Below, in pieces: positions 35,976 to 47,369 of a stretch of DNA of 64,000 bases (its first letter is position 1; each line of letters opens with the position of its first letter). The notes below the pieces were generated by a model. That model was not told the origin of the DNA. It saw nothing but the letters and a program-made list of their open reading frames with translations, and did no database searches. The DNA comes from Myrica gale (lineage: Eukaryota > Streptophyta > Magnoliopsida > Fagales > Myricaceae). Position numbers and translations under genes: made by a program. The DNA lies in NCBI GenBank assembly GCA_963930655.1, contig OZ005617.1, positions 5,954,501 through 6,018,500 of the forward strand, in the 5' to 3' direction.

Positions 35976-36306
35976 AGAAGCTAACAATTGAGTTGACTTG
36001 ACTTTTAGAGGATTTTTTGTTGCAAGTTTGCAACTGGGGGAAGGACTCTGGGGAGCGTTTTTCTCCCCCAAAAAGCAAAAGTCCAGGAAAAGGGGAAGGC
36101 AATGCTTATGCTGCTAGGCACATAGCCAGAAAAAAAAACCAAAAAAAAAACACATAGGCATGTAGCCAGGTGGCCTTTCATAGTATCGTTTGCCATTGGC
36201 TGTTTGTTTTTTCTGTTTGCTTTCACTATCACCTTATAAAAACAAACACGAGCCTGCATTCTTTACTCATCAAAAGGAGAAAGCTCTGATCGTTGGGTAA
36301 TACCAC
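35976..36306. repeat. segmental duplication, copy 1 (right part)
   Basis: CTAACAATTGAGTTGACTTG to GAAAGCTCTGATCGTTGGG matches 52288-52545. Small differences include extra TTGCAAG units and a 20-bp A-rich insertion near 36130-36150. Past 36306 the two copies diverge. Confidence 0.85.
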
Positions 36307-38204
36307 AAAACTTGATTTACACCACTAGAAGAGCAAAGGCCTAAGCAACGTTTCTCGGTGATCGACAGGGGCAAAACAAAACAAAAGAAACTTGTGTATA
36401 CCAGGTCCAACACTCTTTCCTGATTTTTAGGTTTTAGCTTGTGATCCACCTTTCTAATCTTTGTTGTGGCTTAGGTCCGTGTGTACTTACAGATGCTAAA
36501 TCCTTTGTTAGTGTTTTAATGTTAGCATAATTTTGTATCAAAATTTAAATTCAAATTGAGTTATATTTTAACTTTTGTCAAAGTGTTTAAGAGATTGAGA
36601 AGTCTTTTCAACGTTGGAAAAGATAAGGACATCTTCAAAATGAAGAGCTATAAACAAGGAGCTAGCTCATTAATGCAAAGTCTCTGAGATCAAAATAATT
36701 TCAAAATTTGGATTTTGAAATGTTTCATTCCTTTCAGAATTCTTTTTGAAATATAACTCAACCAACTTTATAAATACATAGAGAGATCGACTACGAAAAT
36801 TTGAGAGTTCATTCCAAGTTTTATTCAAATCCTTTAGATATCTCTACTCATAAACATTTCATATTTTCTCAAGTTATCTAGATTCAATAAACCAATTTTA
36901 AATTTAGACTCAACAATTTTAGGACTTGTTCTAAAATTGTTATTAATTTTTAAATAGAGGGAAAACACCTATTTCACCCTCTGGGTGTTAATAGAGTATA
37001 AAAAGGATTTTTCACCCTTCATGCTTTAAAGCTCAAAGTTTCTTTTGTTTATGAATAATGGCGATTTCTGGTCATGGCGAGTTTGACCCACGATTGATCT
37101 TGTTTTTGACATTTCTTCTTTTAAGGGACTGTTTTTAGAGAGAAATTCCTCTTATACAAGGAACGACCTTTTATGTTCTACAGAGAGAGGCTCCGCCTTT
37201 TCGAAAATGGTGGTTGAAATTTCTTACATCTTTCTCACCACCTTTAATTTGCTAATATAATGAATTCAGATCCATAAATCATTGTTATTACTATGAAGGG
37301 CGAGTCGTGGTACGTACTCTTGATGGTTGATTAAAATGCAGAATTTTTGGATGCCCCAATAAAGAAAAGATGAAAATAGTGCTTGGGGTACAATATGCAT
37401 ATTGCATGGCATCTTCCTTTGTTTGTCTGTTTGTTTTTCTCGGTGGGCATGACAATTGACATCTTCCTTTGTTGTTTGTTCTATTCTTCTCTTTCAGCTC
37501 TCTGTCAAAGCGCAGCGTTGTCATGGTCATGATGTATCCCAAGAATAGCCGAAGATTATGCCACCAATTGTTCCTATTATTAGATGGGCCACCATGGGAG
37601 GAGGACTAGTTGTTTTGCTTACCAATAACGCAAAATATGATACTCCACTACTACTAGGATCGCTTATTAGCTCAGAAATGATGACTCAACTGGTAATTTT
37701 TGGAAGAAAAAGGAAAACAATTCTACATTAGACTAATAATATGTATCGCAGCCGACACCCATCATCATACAGTCTTAAATCAGAACCAATACTCCACCTT
37801 TACAGCAGATAAAAAAAGGAAGACGAAAAAGGAAAAACAAAAAAAGAACATGAGAACTGAACACTTGACGGCCGACCCTTTCGACATACTGAACGAAGAA
37901 TCAACTGTCAATCCAACGGCTAGAAAGGAACCCCAAAATGAGGAACAAAAAACATACCCCCACGCCACCTGTTTCAATTTCAAACCGGTGAGATCATCAT
38001 TAGTAGTAGTTTGGAGAAAAGAGAGTCCACTTAAGTCAGAATAATTATGAGAATGAAAAGGCATAAACTAGTTTCCAGGTCGCGTACGTCAGGGTCAAGC
38101 GGGGGCTAATGGCCATGTATTCCTATGAGAACTATGGAGAGTCAAGTCTTTTTATTAGGTGGTGGGAGTATGAGTACTATGGAGAGCCAAGTCTTTGTTC
38201 AAAC
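36307..38204. other. intergenic, no gene seen
   Basis: AT-rich sequence. A short stretch at about 37020-37110 (AAGCTCAAAGTTTC...GCGAGTTTGACCCA) recurs in diverged form at about 38800-38885 and 41470-41560, so this area contains local duplications. Nothing coding is recognised. Confidence 0.4.
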
Positions 38205-38475
38205 TGAATAGCGTTGTCATTGAAACAGTGACTTTCTGGTGACGGCAATAATAGTACTATACGATTTACTAAACACCGTCGAGAAATCTCAAGCAATATA
38301 TTATATGGGTCCCGTCCTCAGACCAGATGTATTAAGTTTCTTGTTTGAGATTCCTTAGGATCGATACTAAGGAAATTTTCATTTTAGGACTTCATAGTTA
38401 ATTAGAAGAAATGAGAGAGTAATCCACACATTATAGAGGGACAAAAAGTAAATCTAAAATAAAAGTTGTGATTTT
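38205..38475. repeat. duplicated segment, copy related to 54370-57010
   Basis: TTTCTGGTGACGGCAATA, GATTTACTAAACACCGTCGA, GGGTCCCGTCCT, TTTAGGACTTCATAG and TTAATTAGAAGAAATGAGAG occur here within 270 bp. The same phrases are spread over 54400-56995, where a hAT element (54426-56416) and about 270 bp of other sequence (56658-56930) intervene. This copy is the uninterrupted form. Confidence 0.85.
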
Positions 38476-38824
38476 TATATTTTAGCCCCTCTAAAATTAT
38501 TTTTACTTCAATCATGCTTCTTAGACTAAGGCTGCCTACACAGCAAGAACTACTATTTATAGATTCATTTTTGGCCCAAACCCCTTGTGACATATAGCCG
38601 CTTGACCAATTTTTTCTTGCTATCAGAGGGAGACGGAGGGCTGATATTTTGGTGGGCAAAACCAAATTCATCAACCAAGGAGCAATGGTCCGGTCTGCGT
38701 TTGGCGAGTGTGACGATGATTCAGACACTACAGAAGGTTCAATACTCTGATTTCGCTTGGGTTTATACGTGTCTGAACACAAACTACACCCTTCCTCTTA
38801 AAGCTCAAAGACTCGAAGTTGCTT

Positions 38825-40109
38825 ATGTTTACTGTATCGTTATTTCTGGATACATATGGCATAACATTTGCCGAGTTTGACCCAGTATTTGATGATCTCG
38901 TTTTTACCTTCTTCGTTAGAGTTGGCGTTTTTTATGCAATTTTTCAATTATCGAATGAGGTCTTTGCTGGCATATTCTTAGAAAGCTCTCGCAAGCCGAG
39001 GAAAGGTGGAATAGGCAGATTTCGGTTGCCGTGTGTTCAGTGGAGGAAGCAAGTTCGTCAGGTCATTGACCCAGGTAAGCGTTATATGCAGCAATTGATG
39101 ATTAATTGGAGAGTATAAGCACGTAGAAGTTGAGTATCTTTTTCCCAAGGCCTCCAGTCCATTATGTTTTGGTCTGAATCTTTTTCCCTTTGTCGGTGGC
39201 CAAAGACAAAAACAGAGGGAAAGGAAAAGACTTCCTACAGCCAACTAAATAATCCCCTCTTGGTTTTGAGCATGGAATCCATTCTTAAATGTTCTTCTTG
39301 TTTTTCCTCTTCCGCTTTTTCTCATTACTAATAATAATGAAGGGACATACGATTGGTCAAAGGTATTCCCAAATCGGAATTCCGGCAAAAACCAAGAAGC
39401 ATTTCATTCTTTGCACAAATAAACCCCCGGCGAGTCGCCCACAATAAAGGGAAAACCGGCGAGTCTCTTCCCTGCAAACGTACAGCACGAATACAACACC
39501 ATTTTAAAAACAAAACAAAAAAATGTTGTAGAGAAGGAGATAGCTACGTATGAGAGGGCCGTGTAGATTCTACTCGGGTTTCTGAAAAAACTGTTGCGAG
39601 TTTGTGAAGAAATGTTGAGTTTGTGAAAGAAGTGTGAGAATTTATAAAAAAAAATTAATTTTGAAAATGCATGGGATAAATCTTTCTAAATTTTTTGCTT
39701 GTTTCCTAAATAACGAATAGTTTGGAAATCATGATGTCTACATGTTTTTTTTTATCAAGGAAACTGAAGAAATTAAGCAAGTGCCAACTCAAACCTACCT
39801 GCCACCATAAACATCACCAGATTTTGTGCCTCCCATGATTTTAGGATCCGTTTTTTATTTCTGTAAATATGGCTATTAAGTGTGATTGTAAAATTCCTTT
39901 TCAGTTACATACTTTTGAATGCCTAAATATACAGAGCATAAATATAAATATTTGTGAGTTCAAAACACAAAATCATATCAGTGTGAATCCTCTTTATTTT
40001 TAACTTAGCATCGGATTGTGTTGTTACAGCGCCAATAAAGCCAGATGAGGACGAAAGCGATGAACAAAAGAAGGAAAAGACTGGAAAGGCCGAAAAGGGG
40101 CGGAAGTAA
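38825..40109 (+). CDS. possible two-exon gene end, hydrophobic domain plus lysine/glutamate-rich tail
   Basis: An open frame from ATG 38825 to a good donor at 39075 contains a hydrophobic stretch (VGVFYAIFQLSNEVFAGIF) followed by a basic region (SSRKPRKGGIGRF...WRKQVRQVIDP). A good acceptor at 40028-40029 leads, in matching phase (G|CG), to an 80-bp exon reading APIKPDEDESDEQKKEKTGK and ending in TAA at 40107-40109. The phase match and the low-complexity charged tail look gene-like. The protein was not recognised. The first 60 bases resemble non-coding local duplicates at 37050 and 41470, so the true start or upstream exons are unknown. Could be chance. Confidence 0.3.
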
Positions 40110-40377
40110 TCTTGTTGCTTCGCTCAAAGAAAAACCCACTGGAATGTGACCAGTACTTCACATCTCTATGCCACTTCTTTATTTTATTGATGATGTTTTC
40201 TTTTTCTTGAAGATGTTGTTTTTCACTTTTGTAGTGTGTATCTCTGTGGACTGTGGGTTCCAGGATCTAATGGACCGCTAGTTCTATAACGAACAAGTTA
40301 TCTTCTGTGTCAATTTAATAAGATATTGTGATTGCGTTTGCAAGCAAAAGGTCGTGTTGTGTACCATCATTGTTATT

Positions 40378-40470
40378 AGGGCTGCACAACCCCGGTGTAG
40401 GTGCCGGTTTTAGGGCTGCACAACCCCGGTGTAGGTGCCGGTTTTGGCTAAAACCGGCACCTACACCGGG
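40378..40470. repeat. 34-bp tandem repeat leading into a perfect 21-bp hairpin
   Basis: Two exact 34-bp units (40378-40411 and 40412-40445, beginning AGGGCTGCACAACCCC). The last 21 bases of the second (40425-40445) are followed by GGCT and their perfect reverse complement (40450-40470). The GC-rich stem should fold strongly in RNA or single-stranded DNA. It lies 270 bp downstream of the candidate gene ending at 40109. Confidence 0.9.
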
Positions 40471-40551
40471 TAGGCCGGTTTTTAAAAAATCGTCACCTAC
40501 ACCTACAACGTTAAGGGCAAAACTGGCAAGCAATTTGGCGTCAATTTACAC

Positions 40552-40852
40552 ATTGCATCCCAATATATTATTTTTGAGACATTGGACCCATAAAGTTACA
40601 CATTTTTTCGATTTGGACCATGTATCGTAATTTGGCGTCAATTTAGATGGATTTCGTCAAACGTCTCTCATATGACTACCACCAAAGTGAGATGTGTAAA
40701 TACCCCCAAAGATAAGGGAATAATGTGTAACTAAATTGACGAAATCAGTCTAAATTGACGCTCAATTAAGGTACAGGATCCAAATCGGAAAAAATATGCA
40801 ACTTTATGGGTCCAATGTCTCAAAAATAATACATCGAAATACAATGTATAAA
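40552..40852. mobile_element. foldback MITE
   Basis: Two inverted arms of about 110-115 bp (40552-40664 and 40737-40852). They share the phrases ATTATTTTTGAGACATTGGA, CCCATAAAGTT, CGATTTGG and GCGTCAATTTAGA in opposite orientation at high identity, separated by a 70-bp loop. AAATACCCC(C)AAAGATAAGGG occurs both in the loop (40698) and just outside the right arm (40852). No target duplication could be fixed. Confidence 0.75.
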
Positions 40853-40870
40853 TACCCCAAAGATAAGGGG

Positions 40871-42396
40871 CAAAATGTATTTAATCATATTCCCCCGTCT
40901 AGATTGGACTCAATACCGCTACCCTGAGAATTTATAAATTGGCATGCCACGAGGCAATCGATCCAAAATGCCTTCCCATACTGCAAGCAAGGAATTAGAT
41001 GATTCTTGCGTATGAACACTTGTCTTGAGGATCCAGTCTTGTCTGAAATGGAACAGCATTATTCTTTAAATAATGACCCGGTCTTGTCTAGTCTTGTCCA
41101 TTAGAAACCATATTATTTTTTCTTAGCCATTAGAAACCATATTCTGTTTTCCAAGTTTTGTTGCCTTCGTCCTGAATCAGTGAGAAGGATGCAAGAAATT
41201 TCAATGAGCAAGAAGAGCGTATGAACGCCTCAAAAGTCGAGTAGCAGAAAAAAGTAAGTACGAAACTGATCTCGTATCTTGGAACCACGTCCCTCTGTTT
41301 GACAATTTGGTAGTATCAATTCCTTGTAATTTCGTAAACCAGATGGGCACGTCGTTTTGTTTGAGCGGAGAGGAAACCTGGTGCCATACTCTATTTCTCT
41401 TGAGGTTGTACATTTCTGTCCTCGGACACCCTCTGGGTTATATGTTTTAACATATGCTGCAATTTTCATGGGAACCAAGCTGCTTATGTTCATTGTACCA
41501 TTGATTTCTGGTTGTGGCATGACATATCGCAAGTTTGCGCCTTGATTTGATCTTGTTTTGAACTTTTTTCAGCATAACTTTTTAGCTTGCCCTAACAGCT
41601 GAAATTTGTTGTCATATGATTTGATAACACGGAAGCATTGAGTTTAACCAAATGGCCATGATGATGGCGATAATTCTAACATCTTCCAAAAAATACCTGC
41701 AAATGAATGTTCACAGGGTAACCGACTAGAACAATTCTATCTACAATTTGAACTGCATCACAAGTATATCGAACTATCTTCCCACAAACATTTCATAACT
41801 ACAAATCATTTTTGCCTTTTTTACACTTAGTTTCTCTCTCCAAAATCTCAACCTTAATATACAACTCCCAAAATCCCACGAGCTTGGGGTGTTTGTAGGG
41901 TCCCCCTCCCCTTCCGGTTTGTACTGTTATTCTTTGTTGCTGTTTGTCTAGAAAAAAAAAAGCCTCAAACAGTCACTCCAACAAACTCCTCTTTCCAAGA
42001 GGTTTGGTACGTGCTCTTTTTTTTTTTTTGACACGGCTCTATTTGGTTTTGAATCTCGTCTCGATGCTTAGTTTTGAACCCCTTGTTCAGTTGTTTTTGG
42101 TCTACTTATCTCCTGAAACTAAATGAATGAACTATTCCATGTTTCTTTATATTTGCTCAATGAAAAGGAGTTTTGGGAAATATTTTGGCGCTGATTTACA
42201 TTGCCAAGGCTTTGACCCTATGTTAAGCTTGAATTTGCAGTTTGTGTTCTCAATTTTACTTCTGAAGTCTGAACTCAACCACCCTGGAGTAATTCTGTAA
42301 TGAGTACCTGAGGAATATCTCTTTCATTCTTATTAGTAGCACCTGATCCAATTGACAAAGGAGTTGGGAAGCATTGATCCAGTAGTTGCAGACTCA
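40871..42396. other. intergenic and upstream region of the DUF247 gene
   Basis: Contains a stretch (41150-41230) similar to 54215-54290 (GTTTTCCAAGTTTTGTTGCC, GATGCAAGAAATTTCAA), so part of it is duplicated on the other side of the hAT element. The last few hundred bases presumably include the DUF247 promoter. An in-frame stop at 42337 rules out a simple upstream extension. Confidence 0.4.
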
Positions 42397-43893
42397 ATGA
42401 CAAAGGATATGGACAGCTTTGATTCATTTGTATATCCAATGACGAAGCAGTTGGAAAGGTTTGATCCATTCGTTGTTGCTGAAATAGAACGACAACAAAG
42501 AGACAGAGGTAATCGGGCTTCATTTGACATAGAGAACCCTTTTGATGCATTGGTAAAGTCCATGAAAAAGGAGTTGGGAAGCTTGCCTCGGTTATCCTCG
42601 GAGTGCAGTATCTACAGAGTTCCTGAGGGACTACGTTATATCAAAGAAAAAGCCTATACACCTCAGTTGGTCTCCATTGGCCCGCTTCACTATGGAGGAA
42701 AAGACTTAAAGGCCATGGAAGAACATAAAATGAGGTACCCGAAAGCTTTTATTAAGAGGACAGGGGAAAGCTTGGAGTTCTTTATTGGACTTGTGAAGGA
42801 GAAGGAAGCAAGATTGCGGGGTTGTTATGCAGAAACCATTCCATTTAGTCATGAGAAATTTGTTAAAATCATTCTAGTGGATGTTGCCTTCCTCGTCGAG
42901 GTCTTCCTGAGGTCCCATGAGGAAAAACAGAGACTTAAAAATAACAGCAATGCCCCACCGAGGTCCTATTCAACTCTCCAGAAAGGTGAGATTCGTGAGA
43001 ATGACCCGGATATCTCAACATGTTCCTACGTAACTGAACCGCCGGATGAAAATGACATTTTATTTAATAAGTCAAGGATGATACAAGATGTATGGCCTGA
43101 CATGATGATGCTCGAAAATCAAGTACCATTTTTCATTCTTGAAGATCTCTACAATATTTTACCTTGCCCATCAGGAACACTTTCCATCACAGAGCTGTCA
43201 TTTAGTTTCTTTAAGATGACAGGGTGTTTGACGAGAGCACAAGTCAAAAAGATCTCTTCTGCCTCTTTTGCTAAAGGTGAACACTTTGTTGATCTTCTGA
43301 GACACATACACGTACCCTCTATAACAATGAATAAAAGGAAAGTTCGGACATCAACCACGCCCTCTATGGCATACCTACACCAGGCTGGTGTCCAGTTTCA
43401 AGTGGGATCAAACAATGATCTTTTGGACATAAACTTCGATGAAGGTAAAGGGATTCTGGAAATGCCAAAACTTACTACAGGTCGCCGTATAGAATTCCTA
43501 ATCCGAAATATTGTTGCCTTTGAGCATTGTCACCGTCTGGACCCTTACATGAATGATTTTGTGATCATCATGGATCGCCTCGTTAATACTTCTAAGGATG
43601 TGGACTTATTGGTCGAGCATGGAATTCTGGTTAATTTGGTAGCTGACAGCAATGAAGCTGCAGATATTATTAACAAACTTGCTGCTGGGTCTTGTATGAG
43701 GAATAACTTCTACTTTGCTAGTCTTTCTAACAATCTGGAGGCTTACTGCAGCAAATCCTGGCACAAGTGGAAAGCAAACTTGAAACAAAATTATTTCAAC
43801 ACGCCATGGGCCATAATTTCTTTCATAGCAACTTATATTCTCCTCTCACTCACTCTCATACAAACTGTCAGTTCTGTTATCTCCATCACCTAG
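42397..43893 (+). CDS. DUF247 (UPF0481) membrane-associated protein
   Basis: Single open exon of 498 residues from the first ATG at 42397 (MTKDMDSFDS). Codons before it are open only back to a stop at 42337. The N-terminus repeats a short motif (MTKDMDSFDSF, MTKQLERFDPF, MKKELGSLPRL), suggesting local duplication. The DUF247 domain starts near residue 70 with CSIYRVPEGLR, then YTPQLVSIGPLHYG, MEEHKMRYPKAF, KIILVDVAFLVEVFLR, IQDVWPDMMMLENQVPFFIL, TAYLHQAGVQF-like and IRNIVAFEHCH motifs, all family signatures. One C-terminal membrane segment (AIISFIATYILLSLTLIQTV) ends the protein. Known: a plant-specific family, often clustered and fast-evolving; some grass members act in self-incompatibility, but most have no known role. 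It appears intact and is probably expressed. Confidence 0.92.
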   Translation: MTKDMDSFDSFVYPMTKQLERFDPFVVAEIERQQRDRGNRASFDIENPFDALVKSMKKELGSLPRLSSECSIYRVPEGLRYIKEKAYTPQLVSIGPLHYGGKDLKAMEEHKMRYPKAFIKRTGESLEFFIGLVKEKEARLRGCYAETIPFSHEKFVKIILVDVAFLVEVFLRSHEEKQRLKNNSNAPPRSYSTLQKGEIRENDPDISTCSYVTEPPDENDILFNKSRMIQDVWPDMMMLENQVPFFILEDLYNILPCPSGTLSITELSFSFFKMTGCLTRAQVKKISSASFAKGEHFVDLLRHIHVPSITMNKRKVRTSTTPSMAYLHQAGVQFQVGSNNDLLDINFDEGKGILEMPKLTTGRRIEFLIRNIVAFEHCHRLDPYMNDFVIIMDRLVNTSKDVDLLVEHGILVNLVADSNEAADIINKLAAGSCMRNNFYFASLSNNLEAYCSKSWHKWKANLKQNYFNTPWAIISFIATYILLSLTLIQTVSSVISIT

Positions 43894-44487
43894 GCGAAAG
43901 CAATCTTGAGATGTAACCGTTTCTTCACTCCATTGTGGTTTTTCTATTATTGCTGCAGTTATTACTTCTTGTGGCGAATGCACCTGTCTGTTATCTACCA
44001 TCTCATGGTCTGCTAGTTACTTCAAGAGCCAGTTTTCTTATTTGACTCTTTGATAAGACATTACTATTAAATTTGACAGCAATACATCTTGCTCTGATTG
44101 TAATATGTATACTATCTTCATCGAGTAAGAAACGTTACAAAAATCAGTGCACCTGATTGAGACATTTTATCGAGCATATTGGTGGACGTATTCTGTTACC
44201 ATTTCATAACTGGTTCGATATTATTTTGACAACAACCATCGGAATTTTTGACCCGAATTTGGACAGATTTGTTGTTAGGTGTGATCAACAACCGCACCCA
44301 TCTACCTCAAGAGGGAATGACGGGTCTTCCATTCAATTGGACTCGGCTTTTTCTTCTCTAGGCAATTGGGCTAGGCTGCTAATCAACACAAGGTGTGCAT
44401 GGGTCAAGCCCATAGCAAAACGCCTCCCCCTTCCAAAACCCAATTGGTCCAATCCAACTTTGGACCGAATCCAAAGCATTACGGGTC
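43894..44487. other. 3' flank of the DUF247 gene
   Basis: No homology to duplication copy 1 before 44488. An open frame (44157-44600) runs across the duplication border and has no recognisable domain, so it is not called. Confidence 0.4.
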
Positions 44488-44541
44488 ATAGTACTTTGTT
44501 GCAACATTTCGAGTTAGGGACTATTTTTTTTATTTCGACAG

Positions 44542-46822
44542 GGCCCCATGCAGATCTGGAATGTGTACAACACCGTTGCATGTCATATCCTCCCAATTGA
44601 TTGCAAGTGAAATCTTTCATGTTGCTGTTATGAAGACCCTTTTGTTCCCTGGAGCCGTTGCACATGGCCTTGTCAAGAACCTGATTGTTCCAAGCTGGGA
44701 TAACCTGCTAGAAATCTATAACTTGACCATTGTGAAGGAAGCACCTGAAACGTCTTTTCTAGAGAGAGAGCGTCTGCCCTCTCTCTAGAAACACCATTTT
44801 TTGGCTTGACCTCGCCCCTCCTTTTGGTCTTCCAGCGACGGGAGGAGCAGGAGCTCCTTCCGTCGCTCCCTTCTCCCTTCTCCCTCACTCTCTTTTCCTT
44901 CCCTCCTCCCTCTGACCTTGTGTTTTCTTCTCTCATTCTCGCATCTGTTGGTGCTTTTCTTTGGGTCTCTCCTATGGTGAGATCTACTCTGTTTGACGCT
45001 TTTTTGAAGGCCACGCATTGCACAGCTGCTATTAGATGCTCCCGGTGCTGCTCGGTTTACCTTCTCGGAGCCACTATGTCGGCGCGTGCGGACCCGCGCA
45101 CCCACGGGTGCACGTGGATCTCACGCGCCCGACTCTATTTTGCAATCTTGCTTGTGTTGGTTGATCGGTGAAGGGGGTTCTTGTCTTGTGGGTTGTTTTC
45201 TTTATGTTTTTTCTAATAACTTCATTCTCCTAGACTTTTGTGGAAAGGATTTGGCAGCGGCTATGATTTTGGGTTGTCTTATGGACTTGGCCGAATCTCT
45301 CATGTGGCTGGCTGCTTGTTCCTTTTCCTTGTTTGTGCTGGTATGGACGTGCCTTCAGGGATGCGGGAGTGATTTCATACGTCGTTCGTCTTCTCCTTTT
45401 GTGGCGGCTCTTGTATTGGGTTTTTGGACCCACTGTCAATTTATGGGCCTTTTGGTCCATCTGTATGCGGCCATTATGGCCAGTTGGATTCTGGCTCTTG
45501 AGGCCAGTCATTGTAATGCCCTTTGGGCTGTTAGTATTGTTGTTTTGGACTCAAAGTGTCTGTGCTTTGTAACCGGCCTTGGAGGCCTCTCTCATGTCTG
45601 TTCGTTTTCAGGTGAAATGAATTTTCACGTTTACGTAGAAAAAAAAAAGGTGAAGGAAGCACCTGCACTAACTGAACTCCAACGCTTAGAGGCTCTGTTT
45701 CATATTTATTCATTGCCCTTTATAAAGATTAATGATTCCTCAATACATGATTCTTGCTAAGCACACGACAGCGACTGATTAGGACAAAATGCTCTGCACC
45801 TTCATCAACGAGGAACTATTTTGTTTGGTGTGCTTTATTTTCCCATCCATATTCCATCCTATTAGTGCTCCACATTTCATTGACAATGATTTGATATCAT
45901 TTTCAAGAACTTGAGTAATTGAGAATATCATCAAGTTGGCAGCCAAATCTTCTTTTGGTACTTACTAGCAGGCTTGACGGCGAGACATGCATCTGTAAGA
46001 AGACACACACATGCACACTTTAGTGAAGGTACCTGGGATTCTCTCCTGCAGATCTTGTCTGCCTGGACCAGTTTCACTGGTTCTCATTTTTCTCCAATAT
46101 TTTCTTATCAATTTGCGAAATTTTGGATTATTGGTAGATTCACCACAAATCAACCTTGCCTGTTTCCGACTCCTTGGGGTTGTTGTCATCAATCATCTCT
46201 GACCAAGGCAACATCCTTTGGCATTTCTTTCAGTGATACCTTCTCTATATTCCCTTGTATGATCAACATCATTGTCAGGTTGAACCAGTTTAAGAGAATA
46301 AAAAATTGTGTTCTTTTATGCCTGCTAGCTTGATCCTCTAGCTACTGAAAGATTCAGATAGAAAGCTATAGAATTACTGACTGGTTCTGCTTTCATTTAT
46401 AATCTCCAAACAACTGCAGTAGTCATTCACTGGTTGAATGAATATCTGTGTCTGTCCTTTTCACTGATTTAAATGAATAGCTGTGACTCAATTAGAATTT
46501 CTCATTTTAGCTGTCAGTTTTCGCATCTCAATGAATCTGGTCTTTATTCCATGTTCTTGCGGGAAGCTACTTCTATGTGGCCGGAGCGTTTGTGGGTCTT
46601 CTAAGACCAGGGAGGATGAGTATGTTTGGGACACTTCTTGTAATTTGGGACATCGTCAAGGAAGGGATTTTGGGAAAGCCAGCTAATACAGATCCTACAA
46701 AAGGCGTTTATGTTTGCCCAATAATGTTTATTGCCCTGATCTGTGCCTTCTCATCTGTAAAGTATGACGTGAAGAAGGTTGTTAAAAGTGCCACTGCCGG
46801 ACCCATAGCAAAGTCTTTTTAA
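44542..46822 (+). pseudogene. membrane-protein gene copy 2, truncated and disrupted
   Basis: Matches exons 2 and 3 of the gene at 20767 but lacks exon 1. Exon 2 (from 44542) is cut after EAP by a 902-bp LINE (44748-45649) and resumes at 45666. Its donor is GC instead of GT (45692 area, GAG|GCTCTG). The exon 3 acceptor AG is changed to AT (TTCCATGTTCTT near 46550). Exon 3 (GAFVGLLRPGRM, SSVKYDVKKVVKSA) stops at KSF because a Copia deletion junction follows. It keeps the bases missing at both frameshifts of copy 1, so it records the ancestral reading frame. Clearly non-functional. Confidence 0.92.
44748..45649 (+). mobile_element. short LINE insertion with 16-bp target duplication
   Basis: The 902-bp insert is flanked by the perfect repeat GTGAAGGAAGCACCTG (44732-44747 and 45650-45665) and ends in an A-run (GTAGAAAAAAAAAAG), the signature of target-primed reverse transcription. 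The 5' part is CT-rich and GC-rich like a plant L1 leader. The 3' part ends TTTTCACGTTTACG before the A-run. No endonuclease or reverse transcriptase domain is seen, so it is an internally deleted LINE mobilised in trans. ORFs inside (e.g. 45086-45760) have no known domain. Confidence 0.88.
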
Positions 46823-47123
46823 TCACTTATATATTATTTTTGGTACATGCAATGACATAGGATGTCATATTTGCAATGATATGAGATGTTATATTTGTAA
46901 TGACATTAGATGTCATATTGTTGAGCAACATTGTAGAAAAGTCAGGTCAATGTCTAATGAATCGGAGGCGGGGAGTATGGCTTTTCGGATCCTTGTTGAC
47001 TCATTTTTTTCTTGACCAGGGTACATGATTATGTACAAAATAGGTCTACACTCGTTGTGCCTCTATAAGATAGAATGATGGACTCCGTCATTGAGGTGGT
47101 GACCTTAAGCAGACGAGTGGGTG
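46819..47123 (+). repeat. 5' LTR remnant
   Basis: Corresponds to 51099-51404 of the 3' LTR, beginning TTAATCACTT and including TACATGCAATGACATAGGAT and CCTTAAGCAGACGAGTGGGTG. Similarity stops abruptly at 47123, so the end of this LTR and the primer-binding region are also missing or replaced. Confidence 0.85.
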
Positions 47124-47369
47124 CAATGTAAGAGTACATGCACTGAACGGGACCAACTATGAATACCTTATGGAAATGATCACTGATGTAGAGAATGGTG
47201 TTCAACACAATTAGCTTATGTTGTCCTTAGACCTGAGAGAGTAGTGCAGGTTTGCTTGTTGTGTGCTTGTGCTTTGACTGAGTCATTTGGTGATGATCTT
47301 TCGCAGATCAAATATTCCAGACAATGTTAGGCCTTGTGCATAGTAAGTGAATTTGTATAATTGTTCAAT

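Noticed and set aside
41357..41545. Membrane-like ORF (LTYAAIFMGTKLLMFIVPLI)
   Set aside because: Related pieces at 37050 and 38820 read in different frames, so coding conservation is not supported.
44785..45760. Several ORFs over 90 codons in the short LINE
   Set aside because: Translations of the LINE leader and tail. No endonuclease or reverse transcriptase motif, and overlapping on both strands.
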